Below, in pieces: positions 1 to 8,271 of a stretch of 64,000 nucleotides of DNA (the stretch's first letter is position 1; the number at the start of each line of letters is the position of its first letter). The notes beneath the pieces are model-generated. The model made no database searches and was not told the DNA's origin. It saw only the letters and a program-made list of their open reading frames with translations. The stretch lies in contig JABLYA010000001.1 in NCBI GenBank assembly GCA_013177855.1, positions 1,225,231 through 1,289,230 on the forward strand. The letters are read 5' to 3'. The position numbers and the translations under genes were made by a program. The DNA is from Ignavibacteria bacterium. Its GTDB lineage: Bacteria; Bacteroidota; Ignavibacteria; Ch128b.

Positions 1-2
1 TA

Positions 3-932
3 AATTTTTTAAAAGAAAATGCTGCAATAAGACTTGAGGAGGTAAGTAATTGTTTAATTGAAAACAATATTCTCACAAATAATTTTTTCGGCATATACAT
101 TTCTAAATCGTTTAATTGTGTTGTAAGAAATAATAAGATCGAAGCTTTTAATAAATCGGAAACTACTTCTGGCAACGGAATTCATCTATGGTACAGCAAG
201 GCAATAACAATTGAAAATAACGAAATCACTGGTCACCGTGATGGAATATACTTTGAGTTTGTTAGACACTCCTTGGTTAAAAACAATTACAGCAAAAATA
301 ATTTGAGATATGGACTACACTTTATGTTTTCGGATAGCTGCTCGTACATAAAGAATACATTTGAAAATAATGGAGCCGGCGTTGCTGTAATGTATACCCG
401 AAATGTAACTATGAGAGAAAACAAATTTATAAACAATTGGGGAGCTGCTTCGTTTGGAGTTTTATTAAAAGATTTAAGTGATTGTTTAATTGAAAAAAAT
501 CTCTTTGAGCAGAATACAAATGGTTTATACCTCGAAGGATGCAATAGAATAACAGTTCGCTATAATAATTTTATCAATAATGGGTGGGGAATAAAATTAA
601 TGGCAAATTCGATGGATAATTATTTTTACGATAACAATTTTATTTCCAACTCATTCGATGTTCTTACAAACAGCAGAAATAATTTTAATTCATTTACAAG
701 AAATTACTGGAATAAATATAATGGTTTCGACCTCGATAGAGATGGATTTGGAGATGTTTTTTATAGACCTGTAAAAATGTTTTCCATAATTGTTGAAAGA
801 GAACAAGCATCACTGATTTTAATTCACAGTCTATTTGTGGAAATCCTGAACATTGCTGAAAGTATTCTTCCATCTTTAACTCCTGAAAATTTAAAAGACA
901 ATCAGCCAAGAATGTACCCAATTAAGATTTAA
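3..932 (+). CDS. nosD: NosD, copper-insertion protein of nitrous oxide reductase (5' partial)
   Basis: The frame is open from the left edge, so the true start lies outside the window; about 310 C-terminal residues are visible, against roughly 400 or more for the family. The protein is a right-handed parallel beta-helix built of Asn-rich turns (NNGxGI, ENNxF, YNNFxNN), and it carries the NosD-type stretch HLWYSK followed by YFEFV and YGLHFMFSD. NosD is a periplasmic protein that works with the NosFY ABC transporter to supply the copper-sulfide centre of nitrous oxide reductase NosZ. It stands 34 bp before nosF, as in clade II nos clusters. An internal TTG at 273 could be mistaken for the start, but the coding pattern continues upstream of it. 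A CASH-domain sugar hydrolase is the alternative; the neighbours make NosD much more likely. Confidence 0.9.
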   Translation, partial: NFLKENAAIRLEEVSNCLIENNILTNNFFGIYISKSFNCVVRNNKIEAFNKSETTSGNGIHLWYSKAITIENNEITGHRDGIYFEFVRHSLVKNNYSKNNLRYGLHFMFSDSCSYIKNTFENNGAGVAVMYTRNVTMRENKFINNWGAASFGVLLKDLSDCLIEKNLFEQNTNGLYLEGCNRITVRYNNFINNGWGIKLMANSMDNYFYDNNFISNSFDVLTNSRNNFNSFTRNYWNKYNGFDLDRDGFGDVFYRPVKMFSIIVEREQASLILIHSLFVEILNIAESILPSLTPENLKDNQPRMYPIKI

Positions 933-966
933 TTAACTATGAAATAACTCTCTATTAAATGTAATT

Positions 967-1683
967 ATGATTACTCTATATAACATAATCAAAAGATATG
1001 GGAAACTGGAAGTCTTAAAAGGGATTGACTTAAATTTTTCAAAAGGAAAAATCTCTGCTATTGTTGGACCTAATGGATCAGGGAAAACAACAATAATTAA
1101 AATTATTCTTGGTTTAGTCAAACCCGATTACGGAAAAGTTATAATCGACAGCAAACAAATAAATGGTAATTTTCTATATCGAGAAAATATTGGTTATATG
1201 CCTCAAGTTGCCAGTTTCCCTGAAAATCTAACTGTGCTTGAAGTTTTAAGTATGATTAAAGATTTAAGAAATCGTAATGATAATCCAGAGGAAAATCTGA
1301 TTAAAGAATTTGAATTAACTGGTGAATTAACAAAACCAATAAAAACTTTATCGGGCGGGAATAAACAAAAGCTAAGTGCCGTGATATCACTAATGTTTGA
1401 TCCCGATATTTTAATTTTCGATGAACCAACTGCTGGACTTGATCCAGTTGTCAGCAGTCGTTTTAAGGATATTGTGAGGAATGAGAAAAATAGAGGCAAA
1501 ACAATTATACTTACTTCACACATTATGAGTGAAATTGAAGAACTTGCCGACGAAATCATTTTTCTACTGGACGGAAAAATTTATTATAAGGGTTCTCTCG
1601 AAAATCTTTTACTCGAAAAAGGTGAGATAAAACTCGAGAAAGCTGTTGCAAAAATTTTAGAAGAAAAAACCATCTGGAATTAA
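967..1683 (+). CDS. nosF: NosF, ABC transporter ATPase for NosZ maturation
   Basis: A 238-residue cytoplasmic ABC ATPase with Walker A GPNGSGKTT (about 34-42), signature LSGGNKQK (about 128-135), Walker B ILIFDE (about 148-153) followed by the D-loop AGLD, and switch His in TSH (about 185). NosF powers the NosY membrane subunit and, together with NosD, supports copper-centre assembly in NosZ. The length fits NosF. It directly follows nosD; nosY is displaced about 5.7 kb downstream, with seven genes inserted between, which is unusual for a pair that forms one complex. By sequence alone it could be any short ABC-2-type ATPase; the assignment rests on the nosD neighbour and the later NosY. Confidence 0.9.
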   Translation: MITLYNIIKRYGKLEVLKGIDLNFSKGKISAIVGPNGSGKTTIIKIILGLVKPDYGKVIIDSKQINGNFLYRENIGYMPQVASFPENLTVLEVLSMIKDLRNRNDNPEENLIKEFELTGELTKPIKTLSGGNKQKLSAVISLMFDPDILIFDEPTAGLDPVVSSRFKDIVRNEKNRGKTIILTSHIMSEIEELADEIIFLLDGKIYYKGSLENLLLEKGEIKLEKAVAKILEEKTIWN

Positions 1684-1732
1684 ATCATTGAGAATACTTC
1701 TCCGCCTATGTGCGAGAAATAAGAGATTGTAT

Positions 1733-2548
1733 ATGATTACAAAAGAAATGAAAATCTCAGAAATTTTGAAACTATATCCCGAAACACTGCAAATTTTTCT
1801 GAAAATGAGTCCGCACTTCAAAAAATTAGAAAATAAAATTCTACGAAAAGCTTTAGCCGGTCGAGTTAATGTTGAACAAGCTGCTAAAATCGCTGGAGTT
1901 GATCCTAACCATTTACTATTTGAATTAAACAAAGCAATTAATTCTCAAATTCAAGAAGAAATCATCAGTGATAACAACTTAGATAATACATTAAATCTTG
2001 AAAATCAAAAATCAGAATTCTTAATTAATATACTCGAGGAAAAAATCATCGAGTTAGATGTTCGACCCATTCTTGATTCAGGCATCGATCCATTTAACGA
2101 TATTATGAAAAAAGTAAAGAATTTAAAGGATGATGAAGTTCTTTTAATCATTAATTCATTTGAACCTGTTCCATTGTATTCAGTTCTTGGTAGAAAAGGT
2201 TTTGATCATTTTACTAAAAAAGAAGGCGACACCTTTAAAATTTACTTTTTCAAGAAGCAGATTTCCGATGATAATCTCAAAATTTTTAAAGAACCGAATG
2301 AAGAAATTGATATTAATGATTTCGAGAAAGTAATTGAATTAAATGTTCGTGACTTACCTCCCCCTGAACCAATGATGAAAATTTTAGAGGCATTATCACA
2401 AATTGACGAAAAATCTGTCCTTCTGGTTCATCATCATCGTGAACCAGTAATGCTCTATCCAAAACTCGAAGAGCGAGGATACGAAGCCATAACATATCAG
2501 GTTGATGAGAATTATTACAAAGTTCTGATAATGAAGAAAAGGAATTAA
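1733..2548 (+). CDS. DUF1858-DUF2249-DUF2249 protein
   Basis: A soluble protein of about 271 residues. Residues 5-70 form a DUF1858-like helical domain (ISEILKLYPET, then VNVEQAAKIAGVD). Two DUF2249 domains follow, each beginning with a short acidic strand (IELDVRPI; IELNVRDLPPPEP) and containing an E-P-V-x-L-Y core; the second has a His-rich HHHREPV stretch. DUF2249 proteins are often found beside nitrate, nitrite, NO and N2O respiration genes; their biochemical role is not settled, and metal or heme binding through the His cluster is only a guess. I chose the ATG at 1733 because the frame upstream (TTG at 1688) encodes a basic, unconserved leader before the DUF1858 match. It lies between nosF and a membrane protein with 3-4 bp spacing, so it is co-transcribed. 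Confidence 0.75.
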   Translation: MITKEMKISEILKLYPETLQIFLKMSPHFKKLENKILRKALAGRVNVEQAAKIAGVDPNHLLFELNKAINSQIQEEIISDNNLDNTLNLENQKSEFLINILEEKIIELDVRPILDSGIDPFNDIMKKVKNLKDDEVLLIINSFEPVPLYSVLGRKGFDHFTKKEGDTFKIYFFKKQISDDNLKIFKEPNEEIDINDFEKVIELNVRDLPPPEPMMKILEALSQIDEKSVLLVHHHREPVMLYPKLEERGYEAITYQVDENYYKVLIMKKRN

Positions 2549-2551
2549 AAA

Positions 2552-3817
2552 ATGAATGAACAAATTTCGGTTGCAGGAATCTACTCACCGCCTTTTAAAA
2601 TTGTCGTTAAGTATTTCATCGCTGCGATTATTTCATTCATTATTTTTAACCTAATGCTCGTAATTGATTATAAAAGTATTAGTGGTCATCACTTTCAACC
2701 AAAAATTTTATCCATTAATCACATACTTACATTAGGTTTTATTACAATGATAATTTTTGGAGCGATGTTTCAGCTTGTTCCTGTAGTTCTTGAAGTAAAA
2801 TTATTCAGTACAATCTTAGCTGAAATTCAATTCTGGATTTATACCTTTGGTGTAATTCTGCTCACTTATAAGTTTTATTACTTTTCTTCAAATTTAAGCT
2901 TCGTACTTCCAGCACTGCTTCTTTCACTTGCAATGATGATTTTCACGATAAACATAGTCATTTCGATGACAAAGGTTAAGAAATGGAATATTACAGGAAG
3001 TTACCTTGCGTCAGCATTATTCTGGTTATTAATCACTGCGTTGGCTGGTTATTTACTTTCTAAAAATCTTGATAAACCTTTCATTAAAATTAATCATCTT
3101 CAATATTTGAAACTTCACGCAATCACAGCTTTCGTCGGATGGGTCTCAATGGTTGTTATGGGAGTAAGTTTCAAGTTAATCCCAATGTTCACTTTATCTC
3201 ACGGCTATAAACTAACTTTAGCAAAATGGTCTTTCGTTCTAATTAATATTGGTTTACTCGGCATTAACTGGATAATGCATTATCCCGATACAGGTTTTTA
3301 TAATTTAATTTTTGGTGTATTGATTTTCTCTGGAATAATCCTTTACCTAATTCAAATCTTCATCATATTCAAGAAAAGAATTAGAAAGAAATTAGACATA
3401 GGTTTAAAGTTTTCTGCATTTGCATTTATAATGATGGGCTTTTCCTTACTTCTAAATTTTTCGTTTTTATTTTTTAATTATGAAAGCATTAAAAATTTAA
3501 CTCTCCTGTATGGCTTTACTGTGCTCGTCGGTTATGTTTCATTTTTAATTGTTGGACAAATGTATAAGATAGTCCCATTCCTTGTCTGGTATCATAAATA
3601 CAGCAGTAAAGTTGGGCTTCAACAAGTTCCAATGCTTAAAGATATGTTTAATGAAAAACTGGCGGAAATTCAATTTTATCTAATGATAGCAGGACTTGTT
3701 TTGTTAGTTCCGTCATTAATGATTGAGATAGAAATTTTAGTTTTTATTTCGTTTTTATTATTTGCTTTAAGCTCTTTCATCTTTGGATATAATATGATAA
3801 CAATTTTTAGGAGTTAG
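2552..3817 (+). CDS. Twelve-helix membrane protein, heme-copper-oxidase/NnrS-like, with three repeated modules
   Basis: A 421-residue, very hydrophobic protein with about 12 predicted membrane helices. It contains a 16-residue motif three times: G-x-[VI]-x-[MF]-x-x-x-G-x-x-[FY]-x-[LI]-[VI]-P at residues 62-77, 196-211 and 327-342, so the protein repeats about every 132 residues (four helices). Copies 1 and 2 are preceded by a His (H57, H189); copy 3 has no His. His-Gly-Pro patterns of this type occur in heme-copper oxidase subunit I and NnrS relatives. A role in NO/N2O metabolism, quinol oxidation or heme-copper sensing is inferred from location only. Stop and start codons of the neighbours are within 4 bp. 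It lacks the His-His pair and the other metal ligands of an active oxidase as far as I can see. Confidence 0.65.
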   Translation: MNEQISVAGIYSPPFKIVVKYFIAAIISFIIFNLMLVIDYKSISGHHFQPKILSINHILTLGFITMIIFGAMFQLVPVVLEVKLFSTILAEIQFWIYTFGVILLTYKFYYFSSNLSFVLPALLLSLAMMIFTINIVISMTKVKKWNITGSYLASALFWLLITALAGYLLSKNLDKPFIKINHLQYLKLHAITAFVGWVSMVVMGVSFKLIPMFTLSHGYKLTLAKWSFVLINIGLLGINWIMHYPDTGFYNLIFGVLIFSGIILYLIQIFIIFKKRIRKKLDIGLKFSAFAFIMMGFSLLLNFSFLFFNYESIKNLTLLYGFTVLVGYVSFLIVGQMYKIVPFLVWYHKYSSKVGLQQVPMLKDMFNEKLAEIQFYLMIAGLVLLVPSLMIEIEILVFISFLLFALSSFIFGYNMITIFRS

Positions 3818-3818
3818 T

Positions 3819-4130
3819 ATGATGCTGAACAAAGAAATAACCAAAGAAGATGTAATTGATTCATTGAAATCCGTTATTGATCCAGAAATAGGAATTAACA
3901 TAGTTGACCTTGGATTAATTTATAACATTTCCATTAATGATGATTTAATCGAAATAGATATGACACTTACAACTCCCGGTTGCCCAATGCATGGAAGTAT
4001 AAGCGACTGGGTAAAAAGAATTTTAGAACTCTCTTTCCCTGAAAAGAAAATAATTGTAAATCTTGTTTGGGAACCAGTATGGACACCCGAAAAAATGTCT
4101 GAAGAAGCAAGAAAACAATTGGGAATTTAA
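3819..4130 (+). CDS. DUF59/MIP18 family metal-sulfur cluster assembly protein
   Basis: A 103-residue cytoplasmic protein of the SufT/PaaD/MIP18 family. It shows the family start V-I-D-P-E-I-G-I-N-I-V-D-L-G-L-I-Y and the conserved TTPGCPMH loop with its single Cys (about residue 53). Members help iron-sulfur cluster assembly or carry clusters to client proteins. The gene lies 1 bp after the membrane protein and 2 bp before the next, and so belongs to the nos-linked operon. It may service an iron-sulfur enzyme outside the visible part of the cluster; no Suf or Isc genes are in the window. The family call is secure, the client is unknown. Confidence 0.85.
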   Translation: MMLNKEITKEDVIDSLKSVIDPEIGINIVDLGLIYNISINDDLIEIDMTLTTPGCPMHGSISDWVKRILELSFPEKKIIVNLVWEPVWTPEKMSEEARKQLGI

Positions 4131-4132
4131 AT

Positions 4133-4588
4133 ATGTTTTCAACAGTTAGATATTTTATCAAAACAAGTGTGATCTTTTTGATTGTTGGGATACTTACTGG
4201 TTTATATATGGCAGTTTCGAAATATGTATTCAAATATGGTTATTCTCAGGAATTGATTTCTGCTCACACGCATTTAATCCTTGTTGGTTCAGTTATGATG
4301 ATGATAATGGGAGTTGCATTATGGTTTTTCCCTCGTGCTGAAAAAGATGATAAAAAATACAATCCTAATTTAATTTTATTTACTTACTGGTTAATGACCA
4401 TAAGCACATCTCTCAGATTTATCTTTCAGGTGACTGCAAATTTTGTCTATTCTGAGTGGATTCATTATTTAATTGCAGCTAATTCATTCTTGCAAGTAGT
4501 TGCAATGAGTTTATTCTTCTATTCAATGTGGGGGAGAATAAGACCGGTGGGGAGTCACATTCGTGAAGCAAAAGGCGAAAAATTTTAA
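4133..4588 (+). CDS. Four-helix membrane protein, single heme-copper-oxidase-like module
   Basis: A 151-residue protein with about four membrane helices. Residues 45-67 carry HxH followed by the motif G-x-V-x-M-x-x-x-G-x-x-L-x-F-F-P (G52, G60, P67), the same 16-residue pattern that occurs three times in the 421-residue protein two genes upstream. Similar short proteins are sometimes labelled cbb3-type oxidase subunit I-like. The two histidines H45 and H47 could bind heme. It could act as an oligomer or complement the third, His-free module of the larger protein; both ideas are inference. Spacing to the DUF59 gene is 2 bp. Its C-terminal coding end lies 22 bp before the start chosen for the DoxX gene. 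Confidence 0.6.
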   Translation: MFSTVRYFIKTSVIFLIVGILTGLYMAVSKYVFKYGYSQELISAHTHLILVGSVMMMIMGVALWFFPRAEKDDKKYNPNLILFTYWLMTISTSLRFIFQVTANFVYSEWIHYLIAANSFLQVVAMSLFFYSMWGRIRPVGSHIREAKGEKF

Positions 4589-4610
4589 TCTACCAATAAA
4601 GGAGGTTTCA

Positions 4611-5018
4611 ATGTCAAAATATTTCAAATACTTCGAAGAGCGAAAATCCTTAGCGTACTCATACATAAGAATTTTTCTTGGATTTGCTCTTCTCATTAGA
4701 GGTTTGTTATTTGTAATGAATCCAAAAACTTTAACCGCTTTAGCAGGAAGCGAGCAAAATTTCTGGCTCTTTGCTTATGTCGCAGTGGGACATTTAATTG
4801 GTGGATTTTTACTTGGAATTGGTTACTTCACAAGACTTGCATCATTAATTCAAATTCCAATTTTATTTGGTGCAATCTTTATTTATCACTTAAAGCAAGG
4901 TTTATTGACTTCAGGACAATCACTCGAAATTTCTGTGCTTGTTTTATTCTTACTGATTATCTTTTTCTTATTTGGCGGTGGTGAGCTCAGTCTAGATAAT
5001 AGAAAATCATCAAAATGA
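4611..5018 (+). CDS. DoxX family membrane protein
   Basis: A protein of about 135 residues with four predicted membrane helices and the DoxX/DoxD pattern (RIFLGFALLIRGLLF near the N-terminus, then GHLIGGFLLGIGYFTRLASL). The start at 4611 is set by a strong GGAGG ribosome site 5 bases upstream; an earlier in-frame ATG at 4563 overlaps the preceding gene and would add a polar unconserved stretch. DoxX proteins are linked to thiosulfate:quinone oxidoreductase (DoxDA) and to other quinone-linked redox modules, but many members have no known reaction. No DoxA partner is visible. Here it may be part of a quinone-coupled membrane set within the nos cluster. Confidence 0.8.
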   Translation: MSKYFKYFEERKSLAYSYIRIFLGFALLIRGLLFVMNPKTLTALAGSEQNFWLFAYVAVGHLIGGFLLGIGYFTRLASLIQIPILFGAIFIYHLKQGLLTSGQSLEISVLVLFLLIIFFLFGGGELSLDNRKSSK

Positions 5019-5023
5019 TTTAA

Positions 5024-5515
5024 ATGTTTACAGTCAGAAACACAATCAGTACATTATTAATTTTATTTTACTTCATATTAATTAATGGCGAGTTAGTCTC
5101 ACTGGCTGAATATTATATTCGTTACGATTACATAGTAAAAAACCTTTGTGTTCAAAGAAACAAACTTAAAAACACTTGCAAGGGCTCCTGCCATTTGAAA
5201 GAAAATCTGGATAAAGTTGATGAAAATTCAAAAGAAATTCCTAAATCTATTGAGTTTAGAAATTTGATTTCTGTCGATACCCATCTTAATACAGTAAATC
5301 ATAATTATGAATATTCTTTATATGTAATCTCATTTCTGATTTTGAATAAATTGGACTACAAACAACAAACAGATATTGATGTTCTTACACCTCCTCCGAA
5401 ATTTTTCAAATACTTAAAATCAGAAATTAGAACAAGAGGAATTATCAAAATCAAAAAAATTTTGGAGGAGAACTATGAAAAGAATAATAATTACTTTAGC
5501 TATTATTATGATTAA
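5024..5515 (+). CDS. Small membrane-anchored Cys-rich protein preceding the copper receptor
   Basis: A 163-residue protein with one N-terminal hydrophobic segment (about 8-28) and then the motif C42-x9-C52-x3-C56-H57-L. The rest is polar and has no further Cys. I recall similar short proteins with a C-x-G-x-CHLxK core next to metal-related TonB receptors in Bacteroidota, but their function is not established; copper binding in the periplasm is a reasonable guess from the Cys/His cluster and the downstream copper receptor. Its last 41 bases overlap the start of the receptor gene, whose ribosome site GGAGGAG lies inside this gene, so the two are translationally linked. I do not recognise a named family. 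Confidence 0.7.
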   Translation: MFTVRNTISTLLILFYFILINGELVSLAEYYIRYDYIVKNLCVQRNKLKNTCKGSCHLKENLDKVDENSKEIPKSIEFRNLISVDTHLNTVNHNYEYSLYVISFLILNKLDYKQQTDIDVLTPPPKFFKYLKSEIRTRGIIKIKKILEENYEKNNNYFSYYYD

Positions 5516-7337
5516 CCTAAATTTTTCTTTTTCAAAAGAACCCGATACTTTACAAGTTTATGAATTACCACCAATACAAATTATTTCACAAAGAGGAATT
5601 CCATTCGTTGAAAAACACAAATATGGGACAGATTATAACAGCAATCTTTTAAATAAAAACGGTTTTGCTCTGGTCAGACGAGGACTTAACTTCACACAAG
5701 ATCTTTATGTGGAAGGCTTCAAAAAAGGCGATGTAAAAGTTAGTATTGATGGTGAACAGTACCATAATGCTTGCCCTAATAGAATGGATGCACCATCTAC
5801 AAGAATTAATTTAATGGATATTGAATCGGTTGAATTAACAAAATCATCTTCACTCACTGGAACAGGGCTGTATGGTAAAGTTGAATATCATCGAACAAAT
5901 CTCACAAATGACTTTAAATTAAAGTCGATGATAAATGGATCATTTGGTGCTTCAAGAGATTATGACTTATCGCTTTCAGGAGAAGGATTGAATTCTTCAA
6001 TCAGTTTCCGATATTCATCTGGTGAACCATATAAAAATGGTGCGGGTAAATCATTTAAAGATTTATATGGCTACACAGACAATTACAGATATTCTTACCT
6101 CAATAGTGCAATTAGACATAGACTAAATGATTTTAATATTGAATTTGGAGCAAATTTCACAGAAGCAAAAAATATTTCATTCCCATATCTACAAATGGAT
6201 GAAAGATCAAGCAAAGTTTTTGGTGCTTACATAAAATATCAAACTCATAAAATTTACTTTAATTACACCGATCACCTGATGAATAACGAACTCCGAAATT
6301 CAAATATGTTTATGGAAACGAAAGCAAGAAATTTAACTATTGGGTTAAGCAACAGTTCTTATGAAATAACTTACCGAAACTGGAATGCTGATAACTCGAT
6401 GAAAATGATGACTAATTCAATTAATAACAGGCTTATGCCCGATGTCCATCAACTTGAAGTAAATCTCTCTCAAAATTATTCATTTGACAAATTAAAAATT
6501 TATTTCAAAGGCGGATTAAATTTTATCACATTTAGAGATTTAACACGAAAATATTTTTATGAAGAGCTTTACAGAAATGTAAAAGATAAGAGATATTTTA
6601 TTTCATCAGGGATCTCGGCTTCTTATTCAACTCAACTAACAAGTGACTTTATTACCGGATTAATTGCTGATTTTGCATCAAACTCACCAGATCCTGAACA
6701 ACTATACATCGCTATTAAACGATTAATGACAAATCCCGACTGGAGTGGAAATCCAAATTTAAGTCAACCTTATCGTTTTGGATTACGTTCAGTTTTTAAT
6801 TACAAATTTTTTAATCTCGAGATTTATACAAATTATGTTGTCAACTATGTTGACATCGTAAAAAGAATGAAACCAGCAAAAGCCGTAATGACTTATGAAA
6901 ACACAAATGCTTTGTTGTTTGGTTCAAATCTTAATATTAAATACAAGCTCATTGAATCAAATATTTCTTACCTTTGGGGTGAAAATACAAAAACTCGAGC
7001 GCCGTTAGCTGAAATTGCACCACTTTCAATTTACACAACTTTAGAAATTCCTGTTTATAAGAATCTTAACCTATCACTTTTACACAGATATGAAAATGCA
7101 CAGAAAAGATTAAATACTGATTTAAAAGAATTTGCAACTTCTGCCTGGAATACTATTGGAATAGGCTTGAATTATAGTTGGAATGAAATCTATTTTGATT
7201 TGAGAGTTAATAATCTTCTAAATCATACTTATTACAAATATCTGTCATACTCTCGAAATCCATTTAGTGCAGGTATACCTGTTTTTGAACCTGGAAGAAG
7301 CATTGACTTTAATGTTTATTTTAAAAAGATTTTCTAA
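5475..7337 (+). CDS. TonB-dependent copper receptor, NosA/OprC-like
   Basis: A 620-residue outer-membrane receptor: signal peptide (1-20), plug domain (about 35-150), and a barrel ending in the aromatic C-terminus KKIF. The plug has G-E-Q-Y-H-N-A-C100-P-N-R-M104-D-A-P, matching the CxxxM copper(I) site known in OprC and the related NosA, and no carboxypeptidase-like N-terminal extension. NosA/OprC bind copper at the cell surface; in denitrifiers this copper serves NosZ. A Met/His-rich loop (MKMM ... LMPDVH) around residues 310-330 could provide further ligands. The start ATG at 5475 follows GGAGGAG. It lies within the nos cluster, upstream of nosY. A siderophore receptor is the alternative, but the CxxxM motif and neighbours argue for copper. 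Confidence 0.85.
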   Translation: MKRIIITLAIIMINLNFSFSKEPDTLQVYELPPIQIISQRGIPFVEKHKYGTDYNSNLLNKNGFALVRRGLNFTQDLYVEGFKKGDVKVSIDGEQYHNACPNRMDAPSTRINLMDIESVELTKSSSLTGTGLYGKVEYHRTNLTNDFKLKSMINGSFGASRDYDLSLSGEGLNSSISFRYSSGEPYKNGAGKSFKDLYGYTDNYRYSYLNSAIRHRLNDFNIEFGANFTEAKNISFPYLQMDERSSKVFGAYIKYQTHKIYFNYTDHLMNNELRNSNMFMETKARNLTIGLSNSSYEITYRNWNADNSMKMMTNSINNRLMPDVHQLEVNLSQNYSFDKLKIYFKGGLNFITFRDLTRKYFYEELYRNVKDKRYFISSGISASYSTQLTSDFITGLIADFASNSPDPEQLYIAIKRLMTNPDWSGNPNLSQPYRFGLRSVFNYKFFNLEIYTNYVVNYVDIVKRMKPAKAVMTYENTNALLFGSNLNIKYKLIESNISYLWGENTKTRAPLAEIAPLSIYTTLEIPVYKNLNLSLLHRYENAQKRLNTDLKEFATSAWNTIGIGLNYSWNEIYFDLRVNNLLNHTYYKYLSYSRNPFSAGIPVFEPGRSIDFNVYFKKIF

Positions 7338-7356
7338 GCAATAAGAATTTATAACT

Positions 7357-7390
7357 GAATTCTGTCAGACTTCATTGTCTGGCAGAATTC
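7357..7390 (+). terminator. Hairpin between copper receptor and nosY
   Basis: GAATTCTGTCAGAC and GTCTGGCAGAATTC can pair over 14 bp (one G-U) around a TTCATT loop. No strong T-run follows, so this may be an intercistronic stabiliser or weak attenuator that lets some transcription into nosY rather than a complete terminator. Confidence 0.5.
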
Positions 7391-7424
7391 ATTTGAATAA
7401 TAGTAACGAATAAAAGAAAGAAAT

Positions 7425-8213
7425 ATGAAATACATTAAGAAAATTTTGAAATTTGAATTCAGCAATGTGATCAGGAGTCGATGGGTAATTTTCATCTTTG
7501 GATTTTTCTTCATCGTCTCATACGCACTATTTACATTTGAGTCAAATTCCCAGAAATCTCTTATCAGTCTTTTTAATCTTGTGATCTACCTTGTCCCTTT
7601 GATTGGCTTAATTTTTGGAACAATGTATTTCTACAACTCCAGAGAATATATTGAACTAATGCTCTGTCAACCTATTCCACGAGGAGCATTATATTTTGGC
7701 TTATTTCTTGGAACAACTCTTCCACTTTCTTTAAGCCTCGTTAGTGGAATACTTTTACCATACATTTTATTCAATCAAGATCAAAATCATTTTAATCTTA
7801 TTTTCATATTAATGATTGAAAGCATCACTCTTACATTTATTTCAATTTCAATTTCATTTTTAATTTCAACAAAACTTTCTGATAAAGTTAAAGGTCTAAG
7901 TCTTTCTCTCTTCTTATATTTGATAATGTCAATTGCCTTTGATGGGCTGATGCTTTTATTCATTTTTATGTTCAGTGATTATCCAATTGAAAAATTTTTG
8001 CTCTTCCTGTCGTTACTAAATCCAGTTAATTTATCAAGAACGCTTTTCGTTCTAAACTTTGATACATCAGCTTTGATGGGATTAACAGGCGCTATATTTA
8101 GAAAATTTTATGGAAGTTTTTTCGGGACAATAGTCTCAGCAATTTCTTTAATCCTGTGGACAGTTATTCCTTTATGGATTGGGCTAAAAAATTTTAATAA
8201 AAAAGATTTCTGA
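7425..8213 (+). CDS. nosY: NosY, ABC transporter permease for NosZ maturation
   Basis: A 262-residue membrane protein with about six helices and the NosY/ABC-2 pattern: an N-terminal cytoplasmic helix before the first membrane span (FEFSNVIRSRWVI), then NSREYIELMLCQPIPRGALYFG, typical of NosY. It forms the membrane part of the NosDFY complex that transmits ATP-driven motion to periplasmic NosD for NosZ copper-site assembly. It stands alone after the receptor gene, 87 bp downstream, separated by the hairpin at 7357-7390. The distance from nosF is unusual, but no other ABC-2 permease is in the block to serve NosF. Confidence 0.85.
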   Translation: MKYIKKILKFEFSNVIRSRWVIFIFGFFFIVSYALFTFESNSQKSLISLFNLVIYLVPLIGLIFGTMYFYNSREYIELMLCQPIPRGALYFGLFLGTTLPLSLSLVSGILLPYILFNQDQNHFNLIFILMIESITLTFISISISFLISTKLSDKVKGLSLSLFLYLIMSIAFDGLMLLFIFMFSDYPIEKFLLFLSLLNPVNLSRTLFVLNFDTSALMGLTGAIFRKFYGSFFGTIVSAISLILWTVIPLWIGLKNFNKKDF

Positions 8214-8271
8214 TTCAGTTATTTAACATAAATAGCAAGACATTTTATCAAAAAAACAACTGGAGGTCATT

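Noticed and set aside
3-932. Pectate lyase or other beta-helix enzyme
   Set aside because: The NosD-type motifs and adjacent nosF and nosY outweigh a generic beta-helix enzyme.
1688-1732. Earlier TTG start of the DUF1858/DUF2249 protein
   Set aside because: The extra residues are basic and not part of the domain; ATG at 1733 fits the domain edge.
2552-3817. Catalytic NO reductase or cytochrome oxidase subunit I
   Set aside because: I could not find the full set of His ligands for heme and copper; only a related architecture is supported.
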